Shown one piece after another: positions 20,096 to 28,853 of a stretch of DNA of 49,726 bases; position 1 is the first letter of the stretch; each line of letters opens with the position of its first letter. This DNA comes from Myxococcus eversor. Lineage in GTDB: Bacteria; Myxococcota; Myxococcia; Myxococcales; Myxococcaceae. The stretch covers positions 1-49,726 of the forward strand of contig NZ_JAAIXY010000023.1 of NCBI RefSeq assembly GCF_010894455.1, in the 5' to 3' direction. A program made the translations under genes and the position numbers. Under the pieces are notes generated by a model. That model was not told where the DNA came from, made no database searches, and worked only from the letters and a program-made list of their open reading frames with translations.

Positions 20096-21238
20096 TCAGC
20101 CCTCCCGCTCCATCACCTGGACGAGCGAGGCGGCCATGTCGTCCCAGCTCCACGCGCGAAGCTTCTCGGACAGGGCCGCCACGTGCGGAGCCCAGGTCGC
20201 CTCGTGCTCCCGCCAGGACTCCAGCGCGCGGACCAGACCTTCCACGTCGTCCGGGTCATCCAGCAGGAGTCCACTCAGCGAGGCCGGGTAGCGCTCCGCG
20301 ACGCCCGCCGAGCGACTCACCAGCGCGGGCAATCCGGCACACAGCGCCTCGTGCACGCCGAGCCCATAGGCTTCGTACCGCGTGGGTGCCACCAGCAGGT
20401 CCGCCGCCGACAGCAGTGTGGGGACGTCGCGGCGGAAGCCGAGGAACTCGATGCGCTGGGACAAGCCTCGCACCCGCGCCTCGTGCTCCCACGCCTCGCG
20501 CTGCGCGCCCACGCCCACCACCTTGAGGTCCACGCTCCAGTCTTCTCGTGCGCACAGCCGCGCCCAGGCGTGGAAGAGGGAGTCGAAGCCCTTGCGGCTG
20601 TCACCGAGCGCCCCCACGAACAGGGCCACGCGACGCTCCTCCGCCCACCCCAGGGCGACGCGTGCCGCGCGCTTCTCCTCGGCTGACACCGGATGGAAAC
20701 GCTCTGCCTCACCGCCGTAGTAGACGACGTGCACGCGCGCCTCGGGCACCCCCGTGGCCGCCACCAGGTCCGTCCGCGTCCGCTCGGAGTTGGCGATGAT
20801 GAGGTTCGAGCGCCACAGCGCCTTGCGCTCCTCGCGCACGAAGTGCTCGTGACTCACCCGTCCCTTGAGCCTGCGCAGCGCACCACCCGCTGGCTCCGAG
20901 ACATAGGCCCCGTGGACGTAGTGCACCCAGTTGGCGCCAGGGACGATGCAGTTGCCACCATTGGCCAGGACGCGGCCTCCCTCGGCGCGCGTGCGCAGGG
21001 CCCAGGCCCGGCCCATGGCATCCAGCAACGGCTCGCCCAGCAGATAGGAGTTCGCGGGCTTGGGCACGCGCACGAAGCGCACGTTGGGGAAGCCGAGCAG
21101 CTCGTCCGCCACGCGGTGCGCCACCAGTCGCACGGGGCCGCCTTGTTTCGCCAGCCAGAGCGCGAGCGCGAGGTTGGCCCGGTCCATGCCACCGGTGGCA
21201 ACGAAGTCACCGGTGATGAGGGTGTACGGTCTTCGCAT
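20096..21238 (-). CDS. Family 4 glycosyltransferase
   Basis: A 380-residue GT-B enzyme. The ATG at 21238 starts RRPYTLITGDFVATGGMDRA, a GT4 acceptor-domain opening. The start lies 32 bases inside the end of the upstream Wzy-like gene, so translation is probably coupled; the ribosome site itself is weak. The hinge shows VALFVGALGDSRKGFDSLFH, and the donor motif is RYEAYGLGVHEALCAGLPAL with E-x7-E. It is the last gene of the minus-strand wzc operon and is expected to act in repeat-unit assembly on the cytoplasmic face. Donor and acceptor are unknown. Confidence 0.9.
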   Translation of the reverse strand: MRRPYTLITGDFVATGGMDRANLALALWLAKQGGPVRLVAHRVADELLGFPNVRFVRVPKPANSYLLGEPLLDAMGRAWALRTRAEGGRVLANGGNCIVPGANWVHYVHGAYVSEPAGGALRRLKGRVSHEHFVREERKALWRSNLIIANSERTRTDLVAATGVPEARVHVVYYGGEAERFHPVSAEEKRAARVALGWAEERRVALFVGALGDSRKGFDSLFHAWARLCAREDWSVDLKVVGVGAQREAWEHEARVRGLSQRIEFLGFRRDVPTLLSAADLLVAPTRYEAYGLGVHEALCAGLPALVSRSAGVAERYPASLSGLLLDDPDDVEGLVRALESWREHEATWAPHVAALSEKLRAWSWDDMAASLVQVMEREG

Positions 21239-22661
21239 GAGTCCAGGCGCCAAAGAGCGCCGCGTTGAGCAGCCAGAACTCCATTCCCATCTGGCTCATG
21301 AAGAACGCGTAGCTGAAGGTCAGAGCCAGCGCACCGAGGTTGTAGGCGAAGATGACGCTGCCCCACAGCCAGAATTCGTCGCCCAGGTCCTCGCGCCGCC
21401 GGGCCAGGCGAAACACCCACGCCATCGTCGCCAGGAGCCCCAACGGATAGAGCAGCATCACCAGCGCTCCGCCGTCGTAGACCCACGCCGTCCACTGGAT
21501 TTCCGCCCACAGCGGAGGGTGCTCTGGGTCGGAGTTGTCGCCGAAGTACGCGTTGGCCATGCCGTAGCGACCCAGGCCCGCGCCCAGCGGATACTCGGGG
21601 AGCAGGAGCTCGAAGGTGCCTTCCAGGAAGTAGCCACGGTTGCTGCGGTAGACTTCCTCCGGCCTCGCTGCGAACAAGCTGTCCCAGCGGGACTGCACCG
21701 CGTCGCCGCCCACCGCGACGGCCCACCCGAAGGCGAACACCGCCGACACTCCCACCACTGCGATCAGCTTCGCCAGCCGCGCCACCCTCCCAGTGAGCGC
21801 GAGCATGAAGGCCATCGCAACCAGACAGACGCCCAGCATCAGCGCCATCGCACGAACCTGGCACAGGTAGAGGCAGAGCAACCCCAGCAGGATGCCCCCG
21901 ATACTCAGTCCCCGCGTCAACCCTCTTCGCGACGACAGCAAGAAGCCACTGCCGAGCAGCACCGTGTAGAAGGCGCCCGTGGACGCGCCACCCGGTATAT
22001 CCGTGAGCCCCATGGGGCGGTAGACGCGCTCGCCGCTGGCTGTCTCGAACTCGAAGCTGCGCAGGTACGATTCGCCCTGTGACTGCACCGCGGACGAGAC
22101 GACCGGTTGGAAACGGCCCGGGAAGTAGACCTGGAGCACACCCGTCGCCGCGCTCGCCACGTTGAAGAAGAAGAGCAGCGCGAGCGTGAGGCGGAAGGTT
22201 CTCGCGTCAATGGATAGACGCGTCACCCAGACCAGCGGCGCGATGATGGACAACTGGATACCCAACTGCGCCGCGCCTCCCAGTGGGCTGATGGTACCCG
22301 GGTTGAAGAAGTTGAGCGCGGTGACTCCCAGCGCCGCCAGCACGAAGGGCAATGCCGGGTGCTTGAGGCCGCGCCCCGGAACCAGCACCAGCAACGCGAG
22401 GCTCAGGCCAAACGCCATGGTGCGAACGACGACGCGCAGCGGAGCGATGGCCTCCACCAGCAACGCAAGCTGACAGGTGATGAGGAGGCCGATGAAGATG
22501 GGGACCAGCTTGCTCGACGACAGAAACCCAGCGGAGTGCACGACCCGGGGCTCCAGTGGCCCCTCTGACGTGCGGCGCACGAGCCGACGCCCGAGCACGC
22601 CGGGCCCCTGGAGTCCCTGGCGAGCGGGAACGGAAGGACGTGGAGTTCGACGCGCGCTCAC
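21207..22661 (-). CDS. Wzy/O-antigen ligase-like polymerase, membrane protein
   Basis: A 484-residue protein with about ten hydrophobic helices, starting at GTG 22661 in a GTGA overlap with the preceding glycosyltransferase. A long loop in the C-terminal half (about residues 325-400) contains RSNRGYFLEGTFELLLPEYP and PLGAGLGRYGMANAYFG. That pattern, a large periplasmic loop with a G-x-G-x-G-x-Y/F stretch, is typical of the Wzy_C/O-antigen ligase family. The first 45 residues are Arg- and Pro-rich and probably cytoplasmic. Its place in an operon with wzc and three GT4 genes makes it the likely polymerase of this locus, though a ligase cannot be excluded from sequence. No gene symbol is assigned because Wzy proteins are too divergent. 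Confidence 0.8.
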   Translation of the reverse strand: MSARRTPRPSVPARQGLQGPGVLGRRLVRRTSEGPLEPRVVHSAGFLSSSKLVPIFIGLLITCQLALLVEAIAPLRVVVRTMAFGLSLALLVLVPGRGLKHPALPFVLAALGVTALNFFNPGTISPLGGAAQLGIQLSIIAPLVWVTRLSIDARTFRLTLALLFFFNVASAATGVLQVYFPGRFQPVVSSAVQSQGESYLRSFEFETASGERVYRPMGLTDIPGGASTGAFYTVLLGSGFLLSSRRGLTRGLSIGGILLGLLCLYLCQVRAMALMLGVCLVAMAFMLALTGRVARLAKLIAVVGVSAVFAFGWAVAVGGDAVQSRWDSLFAARPEEVYRSNRGYFLEGTFELLLPEYPLGAGLGRYGMANAYFGDNSDPEHPPLWAEIQWTAWVYDGGALVMLLYPLGLLATMAWVFRLARRREDLGDEFWLWGSVIFAYNLGALALTFSYAFFMSQMGMEFWLLNAALFGAWTHAKTVHPHHR

Positions 22662-23782
22662 GAAGCGACTCCCGAGATGACATCTCCCAGGTCCTCATCC
22701 AGGCCCCGCAGGAACACAGTCGGCGAGCAGAGCGCCGCGGCGCGGGCCGGACCTCCCGCGCCCAGCCGACGCCGCGCCTCAGCGTCCACCACGAGCCGCA
22801 GCAGCGCAGTGGCCAGCGCTCCCGCCTCGGGCGCGACGAGCTGGCCACACGTCGCGTCCACGATTTCCAGCGGGCCGCCCAGCACGGTCGTCACCACGGG
22901 CAGCCCCGCTTGCAGCGCCTCCACGAAGGCGAGCCCGAAAGGCTCCGCAGACGTGTTGGGCTGACAGTGCACGTCCGCCGCGCGCATCAATCGCGGAACG
23001 TCCGAGCGCTGCCCCAGGAACCGCACCCGCCCCTCGAAGCCGAGCGCCCGCGCCTGGGCACGCAGGCCCTCCTCGTAGCGCGCCTCCGCCTCGCGCTGCG
23101 CGCCGCCCGCCACCCACAACCTCCAACCCCTCGCCTCGCGCATCCGCCCCAGCGCCTCCAGCAGCAGGCGGTGCCCCTTCCACTCCTCCATGCGGCAGGC
23201 CTGGAGGACGACGACCTCTCCTTCCCCAGCCCCCAGCTCCGCGCGCAGGGATGCCCGCTCCGGGGCCGACAACACCTCCGCCGCCGCAGGGACCAACGGA
23301 TGTCGCACCCGATACGGCACGCGCGGATAGATGCGCTCCAGCGAGCGCGCGGTGAAGTGGCTGTTCGACAGCACCAGGTCCGGCGCTGTGACACCCGCCC
23401 AGCGCTCTACCCAGTGCGCTCCCGACAGCACGTCGTGCTGATAGAAGACCAGCGGCACGCCGACCGCGCGCACCACGGGGCCGAACAGCGCCTGGGGCCA
23501 CGCCGCGTGGCACACCACAGCCGCGTAGCCGCCGCGATTCAGCAGTGAGCGCAGCGCGCGGCGCGCGCTCCATACGGTCCAGGGTCTCCCCACGCGAGCC
23601 GCCCCCAGAACATGCACCGCCGCCCCCGCGTCGCGCAGTTCATCCGCCAGCCGCCCCTCGAAGCACAGCGCATACTCATGCACCGAGCCCCCCGGCGCTC
23701 GCGCCGACTCGCGCGCGAGTGACACGAGGAAGGACTCGATGCCCCCGTAGAGATTGCCGCTATAGACATGCAGCACACGCAA
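22658..23782 (-). CDS. Family 4 glycosyltransferase
   Basis: A 374-residue GT-B enzyme that appears to start at TTG 23782. The TTG begins the conserved RVLHVYSGNLYGGIESFLV, lies three bases after the upstream stop, and has AAGGG about ten bases ahead, while no ATG or GTG fits before the conserved block. The hinge is VVVLQACRMEEWKGHRLLLE and the donor motif is SAEPFGLAFVEALQAGLPVV (E-x7-E), followed by TVLGGPLEIV. It is third in the wzc operon and its stop overlaps the start of the Wzy-like gene. The TTG start may lower its translation relative to its neighbours. Confidence 0.9.
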   Translation of the reverse strand: MRVLHVYSGNLYGGIESFLVSLARESARAPGGSVHEYALCFEGRLADELRDAGAAVHVLGAARVGRPWTVWSARRALRSLLNRGGYAAVVCHAAWPQALFGPVVRAVGVPLVFYQHDVLSGAHWVERWAGVTAPDLVLSNSHFTARSLERIYPRVPYRVRHPLVPAAAEVLSAPERASLRAELGAGEGEVVVLQACRMEEWKGHRLLLEALGRMREARGWRLWVAGGAQREAEARYEEGLRAQARALGFEGRVRFLGQRSDVPRLMRAADVHCQPNTSAEPFGLAFVEALQAGLPVVTTVLGGPLEIVDATCGQLVAPEAGALATALLRLVVDAEARRRLGAGGPARAAALCSPTVFLRGLDEDLGDVISGVAS

Positions 23783-23785
23783 GCT

Positions 23786-25042
23786 TCAGACCCTTCCCGA
23801 AGCGGCTCGCCCGGGTGTCTCGGGCGGCACCTCCACCGAGGCAACCTGACGCCCCAGCGCCTCGGCGTACAGCGCGAGACTGCGGGCCGCCATGACGTCG
23901 TGCCGCAGCGCACCCAACGCGCGTTCGCGCCCTCCGCGTCCCAGTTGCTCCGCCAACCCCGGCTCCTCCAGCAGCCTGCGCGCCGCGCGAGCCAGCGCCA
24001 CCGCGTCCCCCACCGGCACCGTCAGCCCCGTCTCCTCGTGGCGGCTCACCCAGGGTACGCCCGAGTGAGGAATCGCTGTGTTCAACACCGGCAGCCCGCT
24101 GGCCATGGCCTCGACTTGGGACAAGCCATACGCCTCGCTCCGCGCGTTGCTGGGAAACCACAGCGCCGTCGCCGCGCGATAGGCACCGGCGAGGGCGTCG
24201 GGCGACAGGTAGCCCGCCCACGTCACGCGCGCCTCCACGCCCAGTGCCTTCGCCCGGCGCCGCGCCTCCGCCTCCACCGGCCCCTCGCCCACCACCACCA
24301 GCCGCCCCGGCACTCGCGTCAGGGAGTCCAGCGCGGTGAACAATCCCTTGTAGTAGACGAGCCGGCCCACCATCAGCCACAGCGGCTCCCCTGCGGCCAC
24401 CTCACGCCACCGGGCCTCTTCCGCCAGAGCGGTGGCGGACGGCTGGAGGAAGGGCGACACGTCGATGCCCAGGGGCAACGCCCGCACCTTGGAGCGGAAC
24501 GCGCGCAGCAACGCGGAGCCGGAGACATAGGCGTCACTGGTGGCCAGCACCCGGCACGCCCGCGCATAAAGGAGCGCCTCGAAGGGGCGAAAGAGCGCAC
24601 CCGCCACCCGCTGACGGATGACGTCACTGTGGTGGGTGATGAAGACGGGCGGCAGTCGGGGCACGGCGTCCAGCGCCAACACCATGGTGGGGTTGGGCGT
24701 GTGCAGGTGCACCACGTCCACGCCCCGTCCGAGCGCGCGCCACAGCGCCCCGGGCAGGTCCGTCAACACATCCATCCGCGCCACGGAGGCGCGGCGGCCC
24801 AGCCTCACCACGCGCACCGGACCATCCCAGTCCTCGCGCGTGGGACTTCGCCCCAGGAACTCGTGACTCGTCCCTGTCCCATCCGCCGAGTGGTTGGCGC
24901 AAATCACCTCCACCCGAGCGCCCAGCGCGGCCTGCCCGAGCACCAGCGTCCGGAGATGGCCTTCCATGCCACCCGACGCGGGCGGATAGAACTTGCCCAG
25001 GTGCAACACCCGCGGGCCCGCTCCCACCCGGGGCGCGCTCAC
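23786..25042 (-). CDS. Family 4 glycosyltransferase
   Basis: A 418-residue GT-B enzyme beginning at GTG 25042, which overlaps the wzc stop codon (GTGA). The N-terminal motif RVLHLGKFYPPASGGMEGHL is the classic GT4 acceptor loop. Further along are VVHLHTPNPTMVLAL, LWLMVGRLVYYKGLFTALDS at the hinge, and the donor motif RSEAYGLSQVEAMASGLPVL with E-x7-E. The protein is soluble and should act on undecaprenyl-linked intermediates. The overlap with wzc shows strict co-expression with the export kinase. Mannosyl- or glucosyl-transfer would be usual for this branch, but the sugar cannot be assigned. Confidence 0.91.
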   Translation of the reverse strand: MSAPRVGAGPRVLHLGKFYPPASGGMEGHLRTLVLGQAALGARVEVICANHSADGTGTSHEFLGRSPTREDWDGPVRVVRLGRRASVARMDVLTDLPGALWRALGRGVDVVHLHTPNPTMVLALDAVPRLPPVFITHHSDVIRQRVAGALFRPFEALLYARACRVLATSDAYVSGSALLRAFRSKVRALPLGIDVSPFLQPSATALAEEARWREVAAGEPLWLMVGRLVYYKGLFTALDSLTRVPGRLVVVGEGPVEAEARRRAKALGVEARVTWAGYLSPDALAGAYRAATALWFPSNARSEAYGLSQVEAMASGLPVLNTAIPHSGVPWVSRHEETGLTVPVGDAVALARAARRLLEEPGLAEQLGRGGRERALGALRHDVMAARSLALYAEALGRQVASVEVPPETPGRAASGRV

Positions 25043-27234
25043 GACTGCGTCACCCCGTCCTTCGACTCCTCGGCGTACTGCCCGTAGCCCTGCTGGTAGG
25101 CCAGATACGAGTCCCCATAACGCGGCGCCTTCAAGTCCACGTCGTTGAGGATGGCGCCGTACATGCGCGCCTGCACGTCCGCCAGCGAGCGCAGCGCGCG
25201 TCGAGCCGACTCGCGGTTCGTCTTGCCCGCCTTGAGCACCAGCACCACACCGTCACACTGCGTGGCCAGCACCGCCGCGTCCGCCACCGCGTTGAGGGGC
25301 GGGCTGTCCAGGATGACGCGGTCGAACTTCCCCGCCGCCGCCTTCAACAGCTCCGCGAAGGCCCGCGTGTGCAACAGCTCCGCCGGATTGGGCGGAATGG
25401 GGCCGCACGGCAGCACGAACAGACCGGGAACCTCGGTGCTCTTCACCGCCGCGTCCAGCGTGCCCTCGCCCACCACCAGCGAGGAGATGCCCAGCTCGTT
25501 GGGCACCCCGAAGGCGCGGTGCAGCCGGGGCCTGCGCATGTCCGTGTCCAGCAGCAACACCCGGTTGCCGCTCTGGGCCATGGCCACGCCCAGGTTGATG
25601 CTCGTGGTGGACTTGCCTTCTTGCGGTCCGCTGGACGTCACCACCAGCGTCTTGAACGGCGTGTCCGGCGACATGAACAGGAGGTTGGTCCGGATGGCCC
25701 GGCAGCACTCCGCCACCGACGACTTCGGCTCACGGTGCACGTAGAGGTCCCGGTCCTTCGGCACCCGGCTGCCCTCGATGCGCGGCATCACGCCCAGGAA
25801 CGCCAGCCCCAGCCGCTCCTCCACGTCCGCCTGCGTGGCCACGCTGTTCTCCAGCAAGTCGAGCAGCAGCGCCACGCCCAGGCCCGCGAGCAGCCCCATC
25901 ACCAACCCCACCATCAGGTTGCGATTCACATTCGGTTTCACCGGCGCGAACAGCGGCCGGGCCGGGTCCAACACGCGCACGTTGCTGGTGCGCAACAGGC
26001 CCGACAGCTCGATGTCCTTGAGCCGCTTGAGCACCAGTTCGTAGAGACGCTGATTGTTGTCCGACTCGCGCTTGAGCCGGTCGTACTCGATGGACTTCTT
26101 GTTCACCTGGAACGCCTCGGCCTTGGCGTCGTCCAACAGCCGCACCAGGTTCTTGCGCTGCGCCTCCCCCTCCGACAGCTCCGTCTCCGCGGAGCGCACC
26201 AGGTTGCGCAGGCTCTTGAGGAAGTCTCCCTGAATCACCGCCAGCTTGCCCTGGCACTCCAGGAGCTTCGGGTGCTCGGGCAGGTAGCGTTCGGACAGCT
26301 CCGCGCACGCCACGCGCACGTCCGTGTAGGCCTTCTTGAGGTCCTGGATGGAGCCGTCCTTGGCCCCCGGCAGCGCCTCCGCCCACAGCTCGTCCTCGGG
26401 CGAGGCCTTGCGCAGCTTCTGGATGGCCTCCACGCGCGCCTGCATCGCGGCGATGCGGGTGCTCACCTCGGTGAGGTTCAGGTTGTAGCTGTTGATGCGG
26501 TCGCTGACGATGCTCATCCGCGACTCCAGCGACGTGGACAACATGTCCGCGTCCTTCTTGAAGTCGTAGACGGCCATCTCGCTCGCCTTGGATTGATTCT
26601 CCAGGTCCTCCAGCCGCCCCTCCAGCCAGCTGCGCGCGTCCTCCGTCATGCGCAGCTTGAGCGCCAGGTTCTCCGCCATGTACGCGCCGGCCACCTCGTT
26701 GGCGAGCAGCGCGGCGCGCGGCGCGTCCAGGTCGTCCACGGCGATGTTCATCACCCGCGAGTCCTTCGCGGGCAGCACGCGGATGCGCGACTGGAGCAGT
26801 CCCACCGCGTCCGCGCCCTGCATCGCCTGCACCCGGGCCTTCTCGTCCGGCAGCCCCAGAAGCCCCAGGAAGCCCGGGTCCGTGGACAGCCCCAGCTTGT
26901 CCACCACCCGGCTGGCCACCGCGCGCGAGGTGATGATTTCGCTCTGCGTGGCGTAGTACTCCTTGTTGAACCAGTAGTTGCTGCGCTCCTCGCCCATGAC
27001 CTCCTTCACCTCGCCGTCCAGGAAGCGAGGCGCCGTCACGTCGATGATGAGCGAGGTGCTGGCGGAGTAGATTTTGGGCTGGCGCAGCGTGTAGACGGCC
27101 GACAGCGCCGCCACCACCACCGCCACGCCGAGCACGACCCACTTGCGTCGCCACAGCGCCCGCGCGCGGAGCATCAATCCCGCGGGCGTCGGGCCGCTGC
27201 TACCACCGGCCGGGTCGAACACGGTTCCTTCCAC
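25039..27234 (-). CDS. wzc: Wzc-type polysaccharide co-polymerase with BY-kinase domain
   Basis: A 731-residue inner-membrane protein starting at GTG 27234, with GGGAGA nine bases upstream. A first membrane helix (WVVLGVAVVVAALSAVYTL, about residues 31-50) precedes a large periplasmic, coiled-coil-rich Wzz domain. A second helix (NLMVGLVMGLLAGLGVALLL, near 440) follows, then a bacterial tyrosine kinase. The kinase has Walker A SSGPQEGKSTTS (near 535), Walker A' LLLDTDMRRP and Walker B RVILDSPPLN. The C-terminus holds a tyrosine cluster (YGDSYLAYQQGYGQY), the usual autophosphorylation tail. Together these control chain length and export. From memory it matches the Wzc_B/BtkB arrangement of M. 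xanthus. It heads a five-gene overlapping operon and is divergent from a GT-methyltransferase fusion gene. Confidence 0.94.
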   Translation of the reverse strand: MEGTVFDPAGGSSGPTPAGLMLRARALWRRKWVVLGVAVVVAALSAVYTLRQPKIYSASTSLIIDVTAPRFLDGEVKEVMGEERSNYWFNKEYYATQSEIITSRAVASRVVDKLGLSTDPGFLGLLGLPDEKARVQAMQGADAVGLLQSRIRVLPAKDSRVMNIAVDDLDAPRAALLANEVAGAYMAENLALKLRMTEDARSWLEGRLEDLENQSKASEMAVYDFKKDADMLSTSLESRMSIVSDRINSYNLNLTEVSTRIAAMQARVEAIQKLRKASPEDELWAEALPGAKDGSIQDLKKAYTDVRVACAELSERYLPEHPKLLECQGKLAVIQGDFLKSLRNLVRSAETELSEGEAQRKNLVRLLDDAKAEAFQVNKKSIEYDRLKRESDNNQRLYELVLKRLKDIELSGLLRTSNVRVLDPARPLFAPVKPNVNRNLMVGLVMGLLAGLGVALLLDLLENSVATQADVEERLGLAFLGVMPRIEGSRVPKDRDLYVHREPKSSVAECCRAIRTNLLFMSPDTPFKTLVVTSSGPQEGKSTTSINLGVAMAQSGNRVLLLDTDMRRPRLHRAFGVPNELGISSLVVGEGTLDAAVKSTEVPGLFVLPCGPIPPNPAELLHTRAFAELLKAAAGKFDRVILDSPPLNAVADAAVLATQCDGVVLVLKAGKTNRESARRALRSLADVQARMYGAILNDVDLKAPRYGDSYLAYQQGYGQYAEESKDGVTQS

Positions 27235-27388
27235 GTCTTGTCTCTCCCGCGAGCCTGGATTGCTTCGGTGCGGCCCCGTTCCGGCGGATGCCGGCCCCGA
27301 CCTTCACCCACACCCGTGAAACAGCCATCGAGCGTGCCGTGTCCGCCTCGGGTTGTCCATCGTTCCGCCGTCGCCTGGAAGCCCCCCG

Positions 27389-27410
27389 TCCACCCTTCTT
27401 CCAGGGTGGA
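27389..27410. repeat. Perfect 8-bp inverted repeat in the wzc divergent promoter region
   Basis: TCCACCCT (27389-27396) and AGGGTGGA (27403-27410) are exact complements separated by TCTTCC. The site lies about 38 bases upstream of the GTG at 27449 and about 155 bases upstream of wzc. It could be an operator shared by two divergent transcripts or a hairpin in the leader of the plus-strand gene. No other copy was noticed, and random occurrence cannot be excluded. Confidence 0.45.
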
Positions 27411-27448
27411 ACGCGCGCATCCCGACGGCCTGTGCTAGGGAGCGCGAC

Positions 27449-28798
27449 GTGAGCTTCCCGCACTCCGTCATCATCCCCTTTGACTCCTCCACCGTGGATG
27501 CCGCCTCCCACTTCGCCCGCGCCCTCGCCGGCCGCGCCGAAGTGGTGCTCGCCGGAGACGGCCAGCCGGACGTGGCTTCGAGACCCGGGCTGCATGTGCT
27601 CAGCGTCCAGGGAGGCAAGGGCGCGTCCATCCGCGCGGCCCTGTCCCACGTGACGAGCGCGGTGACGGTGCTCCAGGACCCGGATGAGGCCTACGCGACG
27701 GACGCCTACGAGTCGCTGATGGGCCCGCTCCAGGCGGACACCGCGGACGCCGTCTTCGGTCGCCGGGGCCCGCCGGGTCTGAAGCCGGAGCTGTGGGCCG
27801 AGCGCGCCCTGGGCCAGATGACCCGCTTCGTCACGGACGTGCCGGTGAATGACGCGCTCAGCGGCGTGCGCGCGTTCCGCACGGAGGCCCTGCGCTCCGT
27901 CACCCTCACCAGCGACGACGACGCGGTGGACGCGGAGCTGGTGGTGAAGCTGGCCGCGCAGCTCTACCGCCTCACCGAGGTCTCCCTGCCGCCGATGCAG
28001 GCCGTGCCCCGCCGCCCGCGCGCCGCGCGCCTGTCGCAACTGCGCACGCTGATGCGCTACGCCACCGTGCGCGACGACGCGGACAACCAGCACGAGGGCT
28101 ACACCACGCTGGAGCGCATGGACGGCGCCACCCATTACAACCAGTGGCTGGGCCGCCGCTTCCGCGCGCACCTGGGCCGTCGCGTGCTGGAGATTGGCGC
28201 CGGCATCGGCACGATTACCCGCGAGCTGGAATCCGGCGCGGAGCTGCTCATCGCGCTGGAGGTCGACCGCTTCTACGTCGACCGCCTGAAGAACCTCTTC
28301 CGGGGCCGCCCCCACGTCCGCCCGTACCTGTCCGACGTGGCCCTGGCCGACTGGGAGTCGCTCAAGCAGGAGCGCCTGGACACCATCGTCCTCTCCAACG
28401 TGCTGGAGCACATCCCCGACGACGGGTCCGCGGTGCGCCGCTTCCGCCAGATTCTGGCGCCCGGAGGCCGGGTGCTCATCCTCGTCCCCGCGCTGGAGCA
28501 GCTGTTCGGCAGCATCGACGAGGCCGTGGGCCACTACCGCCGCTACACCCCCGCCACCCTGCGCGCCGTGCTGGAAGAGAATGGCTTCGTGGTGGAGAAG
28601 CTGGAGTGGATGAACCTGGTGGGCATGCCCGGCTGGTTCGTGAACAGTCGACTCCTGCGTCGCCGCTCCGTGCCGAAGCTCCAGCTGAAAATCTACGACA
28701 CGCTGGCCCCGCTGTTCGCCCGCGCCGAGGCGAACGTGACGCTGCCGGTGGGCATGAGCCTCTTCGCCGTGGCTCGCGTCACCGGAGGCGAGGCGTGA
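27449..28798 (+). CDS. Fusion of a GT2 glycosyltransferase domain and a SAM methyltransferase
   Basis: A 449-residue two-domain protein starting at GTG 27449 with AGGGAG just upstream. Residues 1 to about 210 form a compact GT2 domain: SVIIPFDSST, QGGKGASIRAALSH, the DPM-synthase-like metal motif VLQDPDEAY, and LSGVRAFRTEAL. Residues of about 225-449 are a class I methyltransferase with VLEIGAGIGTITREL, an acidic LEVDRFYVD, DTIVLSNVLEHIPDDG and GGRVLILVPALEQLFG. The linker contains several basic residues. The pairing suggests transfer of a sugar followed by methylation on the same carrier, or a methyl cap that stops chain growth. It is divergent from wzc and precedes a GT-C membrane protein by about 55 bases, so it belongs to the same locus. 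Confidence 0.85.
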   Translation: MSFPHSVIIPFDSSTVDAASHFARALAGRAEVVLAGDGQPDVASRPGLHVLSVQGGKGASIRAALSHVTSAVTVLQDPDEAYATDAYESLMGPLQADTADAVFGRRGPPGLKPELWAERALGQMTRFVTDVPVNDALSGVRAFRTEALRSVTLTSDDDAVDAELVVKLAAQLYRLTEVSLPPMQAVPRRPRAARLSQLRTLMRYATVRDDADNQHEGYTTLERMDGATHYNQWLGRRFRAHLGRRVLEIGAGIGTITRELESGAELLIALEVDRFYVDRLKNLFRGRPHVRPYLSDVALADWESLKQERLDTIVLSNVLEHIPDDGSAVRRFRQILAPGGRVLILVPALEQLFGSIDEAVGHYRRYTPATLRAVLEENGFVVEKLEWMNLVGMPGWFVNSRLLRRRSVPKLQLKIYDTLAPLFARAEANVTLPVGMSLFAVARVTGGEA

Positions 28799-28853
28799 GC
28801 CTCCCCGCGAGCCCCTCATCGACGACCTGGAACACCCCGAGGAGCGCCGCACC

